Notes: generated by a model not told the origin, from the sequence alone. A stretch of 64,000 nucleotides of DNA from Spiractinospora alimapuensis (GCF_018437505.1 NZ_CP072467.1:496001-560000), one strand, 5' to 3'. Numbered from the stretch's first letter, positions 17,306 through 25,856 are shown. Made by a program: numbers and translations.

Positions 17306-18296
17306 ACGGGCTGAGGGAGCGATGGATCGCGACAGCGGTGAGCGTCAGCACCAGTGCCAGCAGCACCGTGTTGTGTGAGTACTTGGCGACCGCCGACACG
17401 GCGCCGATCGGCTGGGCGAGGAACCCCAGTACCGCGCGACCGGTGAGCGCTCCGGCCGCGAGTGCGACGCCGTGCGCGGGCGTCCATTGGGAGGAGCGGC
17501 TGAGGGCGGTGATCACGACGACGGTGAGGATCAGGGCGGCGCCACCCCCGGCCACGCCGGTCCACGTCGAGGGCTGGAGGTCGAAGACCAACGCGACGAT
17601 CGCCGCTCCCAGCGCGAGCAGCCATGGTGCGGGAACCTGGCGCTGGGTCGGTGTGGTGGGGCGGCGACGTCCCAGGAGCGACGCGAGCACACCCAGGGCG
17701 AGGACGATCAGCGCCGATGCGAGGAGTTGGCCGAGCGACGCGTGGTCGGACTCGGTGCGGAGGTGGTCCGTCAGGATGGCCGTGGCGGCCACCAGGTAGG
17801 CGACGGTGACCAGGATGATCCCCGGGGCCCGTAGCCACGGCTGGTCTCGCTCGCCCGGCCACACGCCTTCCATCACCGCGATCGGAGCGCAGTAGCTCCA
17901 CACGGCGTGGCCCACGAGGAACGCCATCACACCGAAGGCGCTTGTTCCCAGCGGCTCGACGAACGTGGGACCGACCAGGTCCGACCAGTACTCGATGTCC
18001 CGATAGGACGTGCTGAACAGCGACTGGTCGATCATCCCGGCCTGGACCAGCCCGAACGCCAGGCCCAGAACGAGGATCGAAGGCCATCCTAGTCCGCGCC
18101 GCCGCGCGAACTCCCTGATGAGAACCGCTGGTCCGCCGTACAGAGGTCCCAGGAAGAGGAGTCCGTACAGCAGTGCCAGCGGGTCACCCGTGGTGTCGTC
18201 GTAGCCGCTCAGGTACTCGGCGCTGATCGGGGCCAGCGCCAGAAGACCCAGGACGAGTGGCAGGCGGCCCCGGAGGGGCGTCGGTGTGCTGGACAT
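17271..18296 (-). CDS. Polytopic membrane protein of unknown function
   Basis: 341 residues with about nine hydrophobic segments (first at 13-25 after MSSTPTPLRGR). A conserved-looking segment GLLFLGPLYGGPAVLIREFA RRRG near 45-65 recurs in actinobacterial proteins of unknown function. No catalytic motif seen. Its 3' end overlaps the end of the glutamate carrier gene by 35 bases, tail to tail. Function not predicted. Confidence 0.85.
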   Translation of the reverse strand: MSSTPTPLRGRLPLVLGLLALAPISAEYLSGYDDTTGDPLALLYGLLFLGPLYGGPAVLIREFARRRGLGWPSILVLGLAFGLVQAGMIDQSLFSTSYRDIEYWSDLVGPTFVEPLGTSAFGVMAFLVGHAVWSYCAPIAVMEGVWPGERDQPWLRAPGIILVTVAYLVAATAILTDHLRTESDHASLGQLLASALIVLALGVLASLLGRRRPTTPTQRQVPAPWLLALGAAIVALVFDLQPSTWTGVAGGGAALILTVVVITALSRSSQWTPAHGVALAAGALTGRAVLGFLAQPIGAVSAVAKYSHNTVLLALVLTLTAVAIHRSLSPFRSGRRPGSVD

Positions 18297-18419
18297 GACG
18301 GGGACGCTACGCGGGGGCGGCGCTCACCTGGATCGGTCCACAGTCCCCCGCCTCCCGACTTTCGTCCCGGACGCGACCGGCCCAGGGCGCCGAAAGTGTC
18401 CGCCGTGGGGGTCTTCTGT

Positions 18420-19244
18420 TCAGGTCCCGAGGAAGGAGCGTAGGAGAGCGCTGACGCGAGCCGGTGCGTCCTCCTGGACCAGGTGGCCACTGTCGCGGAG
18501 GATGTGGAGTTCGGCGTTGGGGATCGTCCGGGCCAGCCGCTCGGCGCGTTCGGGTGGGATCCAGGCGTCCTCGGCGCCCCAGATCACGGTGACCGGCATG
18601 GCCAGAGTGTCGAGGCGGGCTTCGGCCGCGTCGGTGTCGCGGAGGTCGGCCTGGGTGATCTGCCGGTAGAACGCGGGCTGGCCCCGCTCGCCCAACCATG
18701 GCTCCACGAGGGTCTCCCGAACCTCTGTGCGGAGCTCTCGGTGGGTCGCGCCGGAGATGTAGCTGCGCACGACGGCCTCGTGCATCTGGGGTGGCAGTGC
18801 CGCCAGTACGTCGGAACCCTCGTTCACCAGCCGGTAGAACGGACTTCCCCAGGGCTGCACCGCCACCGCGTCGACCAGGGCCAGCCGGTCGAACGGGACG
18901 CCGCCGAGCAGGGTGGTGCGCAGGGCGATGGCGCCGCCGATGTCGTGCGCCACGACCGCCGGCGACTCCAGTCCCCAGTGGTCGAGGAGCTCGGTGAACA
19001 CCCGTTGCTGTCCCGGGAGGGAGACATCCTGCCCGTCGAACTTCTGTGACTGGCCGAAACCCGGCATGTCCCACACGTAGACGGTGTGGTCCTGACCGAG
19101 CGCCTCGGCGACCTCACGCCACACGTAGGAGGAGAAGGGCGTGCCGTGCAGCAGGACGACAGGCGGGCCCGAGCCGAGCCGGTCCCAGGCGATCTGTCCG
19201 TTGGACGAGTCGAACGTCTGACCGAGGGTCCAGGGCGATTCCAC
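18420..19244 (-). CDS. Alpha/beta hydrolase, haloalkane dehalogenase/epoxide hydrolase-like
   Basis: 274 residues. Oxyanion loop LLHGTPFSSYVW near 32, nucleophile elbow VVAHDIGGAIAL near 99, catalytic acid region in VIWGAEDAWIPP, and His in LRDSGHLVQEDAP. The nucleophile is Asp, not Ser, which places it with haloalkane dehalogenase or epoxide hydrolase-type enzymes rather than esterases. GTG 19244 was preferred to GTG 19250 because GGAGGT abuts 19250 but is six bases before 19244. Divergent from a CGNR regulator. Confidence 0.88.
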   Translation of the reverse strand: MESPWTLGQTFDSSNGQIAWDRLGSGPPVVLLHGTPFSSYVWREVAEALGQDHTVYVWDMPGFGQSQKFDGQDVSLPGQQRVFTELLDHWGLESPAVVAHDIGGAIALRTTLLGGVPFDRLALVDAVAVQPWGSPFYRLVNEGSDVLAALPPQMHEAVVRSYISGATHRELRTEVRETLVEPWLGERGQPAFYRQITQADLRDTDAAEARLDTLAMPVTVIWGAEDAWIPPERAERLARTIPNAELHILRDSGHLVQEDAPARVSALLRSFLGT

Positions 19245-19279
19245 AACCACACCTCCGTTACTGACTATTGCACTTAGAT

Positions 19280-19323
19280 GGTAACACAGGAAGTTACCGT
19301 CATAAACCCGATGGCGGTAAACT
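19280..19323. promoter_or_regulatory. GGTAAC inverted repeats and -10 hexamer in hydrolase/CGNR promoter
   Basis: GGTAAC (19280-19285) and GTTACC (19293-19298) form a perfect inverted repeat; GTTACCG also pairs with CGGTAAAC at 19315-19322. TAAACT at 19318-19323, inside the last copy, is a -10 hexamer 7 bases before ATG 19331, giving a leaderless message. A factor bound here would block both genes; the CGNR protein itself is the obvious candidate. Confidence 0.65.
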
Positions 19324-19330
19324 GTGCTTC

Positions 19331-19867
19331 ATGTCCTACCAGCGACCACCAGCTCCGGCGGAACTGCTCCTGATCGAGTCCTTCTGTGACTCGGCGGCGT
19401 TCCTGCACGGTTGGGATGCCTTCGCCGACCAAGAGTCGGCGCGCGCGTGGCTGAGCGAACATGGCCGTTCGGAGGCCGCGACCCAGATCGACGCAGGAGG
19501 AGTGGCGCGGCTGGTCGACGTGCGGGAGACCGTTCGTGGGCACCTCGACGGTGACCCCGCGGCGCGCGCCCGACTGAACGTACTCGCGGAGGAGTTGCTC
19601 GGTGTTCCGCGGTGGGACGCGGACGGCATGACGGTGCCTGTGGCGACGCCGGATCCGGTGTTGGCGGTGGCGGCCGACGTTCTCGCGGCGCTGGCCTCGG
19701 CCGAGATGTCCGGGCGGCGTGGGCGACTCAAGGTGTGTCGGGCACGAGAGTGCCGGTGGGTCTACTACGACCGCTCCCCCGCGAACAACAGCACCTGGTG
19801 CAGTATGGACATCTGCGGGGCGCGCCACAAGATGCGCGCCTACCGTTCCCGCCGGGACGCCGACTAG
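19331..19867 (+). CDS. CGNR zinc finger (ABATE domain) putative transcriptional regulator
   Basis: 178 residues. The N-terminal ABATE-type helical domain contains VRETVRGHLDGDPAARARL. The C-terminal zinc finger has CRARECRWVYYDRS, then WCSMDICGARHKMRAYRSRR: the four cysteines are kept but the name-giving CGNR reads CGAR. Such proteins are thought to bind DNA as repressors. Divergent from the hydrolase gene across 86 bases of repeats, so it probably controls that gene and itself. Start set by the -10 hexamer; no ribosome site. Confidence 0.88.
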   Translation: MSYQRPPAPAELLLIESFCDSAAFLHGWDAFADQESARAWLSEHGRSEAATQIDAGGVARLVDVRETVRGHLDGDPAARARLNVLAEELLGVPRWDADGMTVPVATPDPVLAVAADVLAALASAEMSGRRGRLKVCRARECRWVYYDRSPANNSTWCSMDICGARHKMRAYRSRRDAD

Positions 19868-19877
19868 CGGCCGTGGT

Positions 19878-20273
19878 CTAGCGACGCGCGAGGATCCGGC
19901 GCACGCGGGCACGCGTCCGGTGCCAGAGTCCCCGTGGTCGGGTGCGGGGTGTGACCCGCAGTGGACGTGGTCCGGCGAAGGGGGCGCGCATGCGCAGCCC
20001 CTCGGTGGTCGCGTCGACGCGAAGGCGGTCCCAGCGCACGGCGTGGTCCACGGGAACCGTGGTCACCAGCGCACCGTCGGCCGTGGACACCACGAGTAGG
20101 GCGTCGCCGTCGCGGACCACCGCGACCTCGCCCCGGTGCGGACGTGGGGTCATCGAAACCGTGACGACGAGATCGTGGCCCTCCCGGCCGTAGTCGACCC
20201 GTGTGACCTCGGGGGGTGGTGTGGCCGTGTCGACGTGTTCCCTGAGAACTCCTGATGTGGCTGCGTTTCTCAT
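19878..20273 (-). CDS. Small protein with possible HSP20-like fold, HspR-type promoter
   Basis: 131 residues from ATG 20273. The middle part alternates short strands (EVTRVDYGREGHDLVVTVSM, DGDALLVVSTADG, WDRLRVDATTEGLRMRAPF) in a pattern like HSP20/alpha-crystallin beta sandwiches, with a basic C-terminal tail (RTRARVRRILARR). The identification is weak from sequence alone, but the promoter carries a near-perfect HAIR operator overlapping a TATACT -10 hexamer. HspR controls heat-shock genes, including an HSP20 (acr2) in Mycobacterium. Function inferred mainly from this context. Confidence 0.65.
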   Translation of the reverse strand: MRNAATSGVLREHVDTATPPPEVTRVDYGREGHDLVVTVSMTPRPHRGEVAVVRDGDALLVVSTADGALVTTVPVDHAVRWDRLRVDATTEGLRMRAPFAGPRPLRVTPRTRPRGLWHRTRARVRRILARR

Positions 20274-20275
20274 GG

Positions 20276-20298
20276 AGTTGAGTATAGGGCACTCAACT
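20276..20298 (-). promoter_or_regulatory. HAIR-like operator (HspR binding site) over the promoter
   Basis: AGTTGAGT (20276-20283), 7 bases, ACTCAACT (20291-20298): a perfect inverted repeat. The HspR-associated inverted repeat is CTTGAGT-N7-ACTCAAG; here all TTGAGT-N7-ACTCAA positions agree and only the outer C/G pair is exchanged. The minus-strand -10 hexamer TATACT (20281-20286) lies inside it, so bound HspR would block the 131-residue gene. Confidence 0.75.
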
Positions 20299-20612
20299 TA
20301 ATTGATGAAGATGGTGAGGTGTCAGTGTGACGGGCTTCTCGCTCCCCATACGCGACCAGGAAGAAAATCGATTGCCCGAATCGTCCGTGGAGGGTGAGAT
20401 GGGGGTGGCGCGGAGCCAAGCTCGGCGTGTTCGTCGTGATTCCGATTCGCTGAGTGGAAAGAGTGTGTTGTCGCATGTGTAGATCGAGGTGCACGGGGGT
20501 CATCCGGGTGCGGAGCGCTGTCGTCAACGTGTGGAGGACACCGACCGCCTGACCCGGAACCGGTGTTCCCCCTCGTGACGCGGCGCGTTCGTGTGTACCC
20601 GCCGATCCAGTC
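20299..20612. other. 314-base region without a gene
   Basis: Lies between two divergent genes. Lower GC than its surroundings, with AT-rich patches around 20300 and 20375. The open frames across it are compositionally unlike proteins. I see no RNA gene; it must hold the promoter of the RNHCP gene. Confidence 0.5.
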
Positions 20613-21011
20613 ATGAGGAGTCACCTCACAGTGTCCAAGCGACGCGACACCATCCGCACGCGCCGACACCGGGAGCCGGAGAGCTTCCGTTGCGTGCACT
20701 GCCGACTCGACGTCCCCACCCGGGCGTCAGGCACTCGGCACCGCAACCACTGCCCGAACTGCCTGTACAGCAAGCACGTGGACGCCCACACCTCGGGCGA
20801 CCGCGCGGCCGACTGCGGCGCGGGCATGGAACCCATCGCCATCGCGGTACGTGGCGACGGGGAGTGGGTCATCATCCACCGCTGCGCCGGTTGCGACGCG
20901 CTCGTGGCCAACCGGAGCGCCGGCGACGACAACCCACTCATGTTGATGCGCACCGCCACCCGCCCACTCGCCCAGCCGCCGTTCCCGATGGAACGGCTGA
21001 CACAGCTCTGA
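20613..21011 (+). CDS. RNHCP domain protein
   Basis: 132 residues. The name-giving motif is HRNHCPNCLYSKHVD near 47-61, and four CxxC or similar pairs (CVHC at 27-30, CPNC, CAGC) suggest one or two zinc sites. GDRAADCGAGMEPIAI follows, as in the family. Function of RNHCP proteins is unknown. GTG 20631 with GAGGAG upstream is an alternative start giving 126 residues. Confidence 0.88.
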   Translation: MRSHLTVSKRRDTIRTRRHREPESFRCVHCRLDVPTRASGTRHRNHCPNCLYSKHVDAHTSGDRAADCGAGMEPIAIAVRGDGEWVIIHRCAGCDALVANRSAGDDNPLMLMRTATRPLAQPPFPMERLTQL

Positions 21012-21090
21012 GGGGACGGGTGATCGGCTGGGGCGGTCACTCGACGTGGCCGCCCCAGCCAGGGCGGGGTGCGCCGCCGAGCGGCGAGCG

Positions 21091-21507
21091 TCAGTCCCAG
21101 TAGTTGAACAGGGCCTCGCCGAGATCGCGGGGCCGCCAGTACGTGACGTCCTGTGGGTCGATATCGGGCCAGGCCGTGGCGTCGAAGGGGCCTTTGAGTT
21201 CGGACGGCAGCAACACCCGGAAACCGGGCATTTCCGCCAGGACGGTGGCCAGCGTGGGAGTTTCGAGGAACGCCAGCGGGCCCGACTCCCTGACGCCGCC
21301 GGCGAGATCAATCGGTCGCGGCTCCGCGACCGCCAGCGTGGGCGAGTCGCGCCGACAGACGACGGCGACCGTGGACTCCCGGTAGGCAATGACACCCTGG
21401 TGGAAGTTGGGCGTCACACCGAGGGACAGACGGAACTCGTCCACCCTGCCCCCTGTGCGGCGGGCCGCCGTGTGGCAGGCACGCCGGAACGCACGCACGT
21501 CCGTCAT
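21091..21507 (-). CDS. Hypothetical protein, cytosolic, 138 residues
   Basis: Reads MTDVRAFRRACHTAARRTGG at the start and then strands typical of a mixed alpha/beta protein (VIAYRESTVAVVCRRDS). Ends in FNYWD. No signal peptide or membrane segment, no family recognised. Codon composition supports it as a real gene, and the flanking genes do not overlap it. It faces away from the cobalamin riboswitch. Confidence 0.7.
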   Translation of the reverse strand: MTDVRAFRRACHTAARRTGGRVDEFRLSLGVTPNFHQGVIAYRESTVAVVCRRDSPTLAVAEPRPIDLAGGVRESGPLAFLETPTLATVLAEMPGFRVLLPSELKGPFDATAWPDIDPQDVTYWRPRDLGEALFNYWD

Positions 21508-21591
21508 CCGGCGATGCTATCCACGGCGCCGCGTCGACCGGGCGCACCCCGGCCGACGGGGTGGGCACGCCCCCTCGGTAGGCTCGTCCGC

Positions 21592-21749
21592 GCCGTGGTG
21601 TTCGGGAAACCGGTGAAGAACCGGTGCGGCCCTCGCCACTGTGATCGGGAAGGGCACGTGCTCCCCGCGAGGGGGTCACTGGACCACGGTGTGGTCCGGG
21701 AAGACGCCGCGTGACCGCTTGACCCGTCAGCCAGGAGACCGGCCACGGC
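21592..21749 (+). promoter_or_regulatory. Cobalamin riboswitch
   Basis: All conserved blocks are readable: GGGAAACCGGTGAAGAACC near 21604, GGTGCGGCCCTCGCCACTGT near 21623, and the B12 box GTCAGCCAGGAGACCGGCC at about 21726-21744. GCCGTGG (21592-21598) pairs with CCACGGC (21743-21749) to close P1. It leads directly into the binding-protein gene of an uptake operon, so that operon is expected to be repressed by cobalamin. Confidence 0.95.
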
Positions 21750-21771
21750 ATGTCCGGTCCATCCACGAGGC

Positions 21772-22851
21772 GTGGAAAGGCGGTCCCTGGCCGTGTGTGC
21801 GCGTATTTCTGTCCAACCTCCCGTTGTGCGAGGCCCCCGTTCTCGGCGTCCCTGGCGGGTGCCCGCGACGGTGGTGGCCCTGGCGGTCCTGCTCTCGGGA
21901 TGCGGCGACGGTTCCGATCAGGCCGCCGAGAACGACGACGGTGCTTCCGGAGTTGGCACCACGGTCGACAACTGCGGCCTCGAGGTGGGGTTCGACGATC
22001 CGCCCGAGCGGGTCTTCGCCATGAACACCGGCGCGATCGAGAACCTGATCGAGCTGGGTGCCGAGGACCGCGTCGTTGGCGCGGTCGGCGATCTTGACCG
22101 GATGGACGAGGAGCTCCGGGAGACGGCCGAGGAGCTCAACATCATCCATCCCGGCGGAGAGGACTATCCAAGCCCCGAGACGATCCTCGACACCGAGCCG
22201 GATTTCGTCTACGCGGTGTACCCGAGCGCGTTCCGGGAGGACGGTGGCGTCGCCACGCGGGAGGAACTGCGTGACCTCGGTGTGCAGTCCTACCTCGCTC
22301 CCGGCCGCTGCCCCGACCGTGACGACGAGCGGCCGCTGGAGTTCGACGAGATCTGGACCGAGCTGCGCGAGGTGGGCGCCCTGCTCGGTGCCGAGGACCG
22401 CGCGGAGGAGGTCGTGGCCGAACAGGAGGACATCCTCGCCGAGGTACGCGCCAACCTCCCGGACGATGTTGGGGACCTGGACGTCTTCTGGTGGGACATG
22501 GGCACCGACGACGGCCCGACCGCCGGCGGATGCTGCGGAGCTCCCGGCATGATCCTCCGTGAACTGGGCGTCAACAACGCCTTCGACGACCTTCCCGGGC
22601 ACTGGGCCGGTACGAACTGGGAGCAGGTCGTCGAGCGGGACCCCGACCTGGTCGTCGTGGCCGACTTCGGTGGGGGCGACGCCGACGACATGCTCGAGTT
22701 CGTCGAGGACGACCCGACGCTGCGGGAGTTGCGCGCGTTTCAGGAGGACGCGGTCATCGTCCTTCCGTTCTCCCAGACCACCCCGGGGCTGCGGAACGCT
22801 ACCGCCATCGAGACGATCAGCGCGCGCCTCACTGACGAGACCGGCCAGTGA
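21772..22851 (+). CDS. ABC transporter substrate-binding lipoprotein (BtuF/FecB-like), corrinoid uptake
   Basis: 359 residues from GTG 21772 (GTG 21793 also possible). N-terminal basic region and hydrophobic segment end in the lipobox LLSGC, so it is anchored outside the membrane. The helical-backbone periplasmic-binding fold shows in PPERVFAMNTGAIENLIELG and PDFVYAVYPSAF. The riboswitch upstream makes cobalamin or a corrinoid the likely ligand, though FecB-type siderophore binders look alike. Its stop overlaps the permease start by four bases. Confidence 0.9.
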   Translation: MERRSLAVCARISVQPPVVRGPRSRRPWRVPATVVALAVLLSGCGDGSDQAAENDDGASGVGTTVDNCGLEVGFDDPPERVFAMNTGAIENLIELGAEDRVVGAVGDLDRMDEELRETAEELNIIHPGGEDYPSPETILDTEPDFVYAVYPSAFREDGGVATREELRDLGVQSYLAPGRCPDRDDERPLEFDEIWTELREVGALLGAEDRAEEVVAEQEDILAEVRANLPDDVGDLDVFWWDMGTDDGPTAGGCCGAPGMILRELGVNNAFDDLPGHWAGTNWEQVVERDPDLVVVADFGGGDADDMLEFVEDDPTLRELRAFQEDAVIVLPFSQTTPGLRNATAIETISARLTDETGQ

Positions 22852-23967
22852 GCCTGTCGACCGCGCGATCCGCCCAGCGCGGTACCAAACCCACTCATGG
22901 CCATGACGCGCTGGCGGGGAGAGGCCGATCGCTGGGCATCGTGCTTCCCGTCGCCCTCGTCTTGCTGGGGGGGGTCGGTCGTCGTCTCGGTCGCCATTGG
23001 GCAGAGCGACCTGTCCGTCCGTGAGGTGTGGACCGTCCTGACCGACCGGCTCGGCCTCTCCTGGGTGCGAAGCGACGCCCTGGGGCTCTACGGCGTCGAC
23101 GGCATCACCGACCTGCGCGCCAACCTCGTGTGGGAGATGCGGCTGCCGCGCGTGCTCGCGGCGGCGTTGGTCGGTGCCGGGCTCGCGGTCGTCGGTGCCG
23201 TCATGCAGACCCTCACCCGCAACCCGATGGCCGACCCCTACCTCCTCGGCATCTCTTCGGGTGCGTCTCTCGGGGCGGTCGCGGTGATCGTCGCCGGCCT
23301 CAGTGTCGGCGGACTCGGCGTGGCCGGCGGCGCGTTCGTCGGCGCCTTGATTGCGTTCGTGCTCGTTCTCGCCCTCGGTCAACGCGCGGGCCGGCTCACC
23401 CCGACGCGCATGATCCTCGCCGGGGTCGCGGTCGGTGCCTTCTCCTCCGCCCTGACCTCCTTCCTGATCGTGTGGGTCGCCGACCCGCACGCCACCCAGG
23501 AGGCGCAGTTCTGGCTGTCGGGTTCGCTGGCGGCGGCGCGGCTGCCCAGCGTGTACACCATGGCTGCGGCCGTGCTGGTCGGGCTGCTCGTCTGCGGTGT
23601 CGTCGCCCGGCCGCTCAACGCCTTCGCGTTCGGCGAGGACACCGCCACCAGCCTCGGGATCGGTGTCCACCGCGTCCGGTGGGTGCTGCTGGTGGTGTGC
23701 GCGCTCGTGACCGGTGTCCTGGTCGCCGGATCGGGAGCCATCGGCTTCGTGGGCCTGCTCATCCCACACGGCGTGCGCGCGTTGGTCGGCCCCGACCACC
23801 GGCGCGTTCTGCCGCTGTCGGCCTTGGTCGGTGCGACGTTCCTCATCTGGGTCGACGTCGTCGCGCGTGTGGCGTTCGCGCCGCGAGAGATGCCCGTGGG
23901 CATCATGACGGCGATGTTGGGCGTGCCGGTCTTCCTGTGGATTCTGAAACGTAAGGTCGATCGCTGA
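22848..23967 (+). CDS. FecCD/BtuC family ABC permease, interrupted by a G8-tract frameshift
   Basis: Starts at GTG 22848, overlapping the binding-protein stop, and reads RGRSLGIVLPVALVLLGG; after the G8 run at 22967-22974 the family sequence goes on in the next frame (SVVVSVAIGQSDLSVREVW). Seven Gs instead of eight would give one 372-residue protein. An apparent start at ATG 22897 yields an N-terminus that is not membrane-like. The rest is intact: RLPRVLAAALVGAGLAVVGA, TRNPMADPYLLGISSGAS and SGAIGFVGLLIPHGVRALVG are BtuC signatures. About ten membrane segments. Confidence 0.88.
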
Positions 23968-24764
23968 TGACACACCTCGCCCACGGCGAACCACTCACGG
24001 CCGTCGACGTCTCCTGGTCCGTGGACGGCCGGCACATCCTCGACGGTGTCGGTGTCGAGGTCCCCGTCGGTAGCTTCACCGGCCTGCTCGGCCCGAACGG
24101 GTCGGGAAAGTCGACGCTCCTGCGTGGACTCGCCCGCCTGGGCGACCTGGACGAGGGCGTCGTACACATCGGCCCCGACAACGTCCACGAGCTGCCGCGC
24201 CGAGCCCTCGCCCGTCGGCTGGCGTTCCTCGAGCAGCGATCCGACACCGACGTCGACCTCAGTGTGCTCGACGTGGTGCTTCTCGGCCGGACGCCCTATC
24301 GGACCGCACTGCGCGGGGACTCCCCCACCGACGTCGCCATCGCGACGCACCAGCTCGAACAGGTCGACCTCGCGGACCTCGCCCACCGCCGCTGGCACAC
24401 CCTCTCCGGTGGCGAACAACAACGCGTCCACCTCGCCCGGGCCCTGACCCAGGAACCCTCCCTGCTGGTCCTCGACGAACCCACCAACCACCTCGACGTG
24501 GGTCACGCCCTGCAACTCCTGGCGATGGTCGAACACTCCGGCCTCACCGTCCTGGCGGCCCTGCACGACCTCAATCTCGCGGCAGCGTTCTGCGACCACC
24601 TGGTGGTGCTGCATGAGGGCCGCGTCGTCGCCGCAGGCACCCCCGAGGAGGTACTCACCCCTGCGCTTCTCGCCGAGGTCTACGGAGTGGAGGCGGACGT
24701 CACCACCCATCCCACAACCGGGAGACTGCACCTCTGGTTCCACCCACCGAGCGTTCCGCACTGA
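23967..24764 (+). CDS. ABC transporter ATP-binding protein (BtuD/FecE-like)
   Basis: 265 residues. Walker A GPNGSGKST, Q-loop in LAFLEQRSDTD, signature LSGGEQQRVHLARAL, Walker B LLVLDEPTNHLD, H-loop LAALHDLNLA. Start ATG 23967 overlaps the permease stop by one base. Completes the riboswitch-controlled binding protein, permease and ATPase unit for corrinoid import. Confidence 0.94.
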   Translation: MTHLAHGEPLTAVDVSWSVDGRHILDGVGVEVPVGSFTGLLGPNGSGKSTLLRGLARLGDLDEGVVHIGPDNVHELPRRALARRLAFLEQRSDTDVDLSVLDVVLLGRTPYRTALRGDSPTDVAIATHQLEQVDLADLAHRRWHTLSGGEQQRVHLARALTQEPSLLVLDEPTNHLDVGHALQLLAMVEHSGLTVLAALHDLNLAAAFCDHLVVLHEGRVVAAGTPEEVLTPALLAEVYGVEADVTTHPTTGRLHLWFHPPSVPH

Positions 24765-24908
24765 GGCGGGCAGGTGGTACCCCCAGCGCGGTCTCCCCTC
24801 CCGGATTCCTCCGTCATCGATCGTGTCGTTGTCGCAGAGGGAGGGTGCTGAGGTTATCGCTCACGACAAGATCAACGGCTGTGAGGAGGCGTTGGGCTGT
24901 GGAGGCCC

Positions 24909-25661
24909 TCACCCCTCGGCTCCGCCTGAGGCGTAGATGACCTGTCCGGTGACGTATCCGGCGTCGGGGGAGGCGAAGAAGGCCACCACGTGTGCGATGT
25001 CTTCGGGTTGGCCGACTCGGCCGACGGGGATGGATTCGACGGCGATGCGTTGGTGTTCGGCGAAGTCGCGGCCGAGGCGGCGGGCGGTTCCTTCGGTCAT
25101 CCCGGTGACCACGAAGCCCGGGGCGACGGCGTTGGCCGTGATTCCGAGGGGGGCGAGCTCCGCGGCGAGGGAGCGGGTCAGTCCCAGGATGCCGGCCTTC
25201 GCGGCGGAGTAGTTGACTCGGCCTGGGTGCCCCAGCGCGGAGATGCTGGAGATGTTGACGATCCGTCCCCAACCGTCGGCGACCATGTGCGGGCGCGCGG
25301 CTCGGCAGGTGAAGAACGCCGCGTCCAGGTGTACGCCCATCACTTCTCGCCACTGCTGGGTGGTCATCGCCCCGAGGTTTGCGTCGCGGGAGAAACCGGC
25401 GTTGTTGACCACGATCGTCGGTGGCCCGAGCTCGCGGGCCGTGCGTTCCACGGCCGCGGTGACCTGGTCCTCCTCGGCCACGTCCGCGCCGATGGCGACG
25501 GCGCGGCCTCCGGCCTGACGGATTGCCTCCACCGTTGTCGCGCAGCGGGCCTCGTCCAGGTCGACGACCGCGACCGCGCAGCCCTCCCGGGCCAGGCGTA
25601 GCGCGGACGCCGCGCCGATACCCTGAGCCGCTCCCGTGACGATCGCGGTACGTGCGCCCAT
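24909..25661 (-). CDS. SDR family NAD(P)-dependent oxidoreductase (FabG-like)
   Basis: 250 residues from ATG 25661, preceded by GGAGGGTGG. Classical short-chain dehydrogenase: TGAAQGIGAAS near residue 8, NNAG near 86, catalytic Ser in NISSIS, YSAAKAG (Tyr and Lys) and PGFVVTGM. Nearest to 3-oxoacyl-ACP reductases, but no fatty-acid genes are nearby so the substrate is open. Single-gene unit. Confidence 0.93.
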   Translation of the reverse strand: MGARTAIVTGAAQGIGAASALRLAREGCAVAVVDLDEARCATTVEAIRQAGGRAVAIGADVAEEDQVTAAVERTARELGPPTIVVNNAGFSRDANLGAMTTQQWREVMGVHLDAAFFTCRAARPHMVADGWGRIVNISSISALGHPGRVNYSAAKAGILGLTRSLAAELAPLGITANAVAPGFVVTGMTEGTARRLGRDFAEHQRIAVESIPVGRVGQPEDIAHVVAFFASPDAGYVTGQVIYASGGAEG

Positions 25662-25794
25662 GGATCCACCCTCCGTCGTGGCGGTGTTCGGGATCCTCAC
25701 GTGCGGCGGCCCAGACCGAGGAGTGTCCCGAAGCAGTCGCCCAGCTTCACAAAATACGGTCAGGATAGCGACCACGTTCGTGGCGGGATCGCCC

Positions 25795-25835
25795 ACACCC
25801 CGGTGATCCCCATCGTTCGCGGATCACCGGGGTGT
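25795..25835 (-). terminator. Strong hairpin after the DUF1062 gene
   Basis: Perfect 15-base arms (ACACCCCGGTGATCC and complement) with an 11-base loop, about 20 bases downstream of the DUF1062 stop on the minus strand. It also isolates the SDR gene. No T-run. Confidence 0.82.
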
Positions 25836-25856
25836 TCCCGCCTCGAGGCGTATCCC

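Noticed and set aside
20322-20699. Minus-strand frame in the gene-free region before the RNHCP gene
   Set aside because: No ribosome site, His/Pro/Arg-rich, and it runs into the RNHCP coding region.
22897-23967. ATG 22897 as the true start of the permease
   Set aside because: It gives a Ser/Cys/Pro-rich N-terminus without a membrane span, whereas the frame from GTG 22848 gives one and overlaps the preceding stop.
21727-23994. Very long minus-strand open frame (755 codons) opposite the cobalamin operon
   Set aside because: It is His/Gly/Arg-rich with no family resemblance and is the mirror of strongly conserved plus-strand genes; high-GC DNA often gives such frames.
23379-24761. Long minus-strand open frame opposite the permease and ATPase genes
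   Set aside because: Composition is not protein-like, while the plus strand carries Walker and FecCD motifs.
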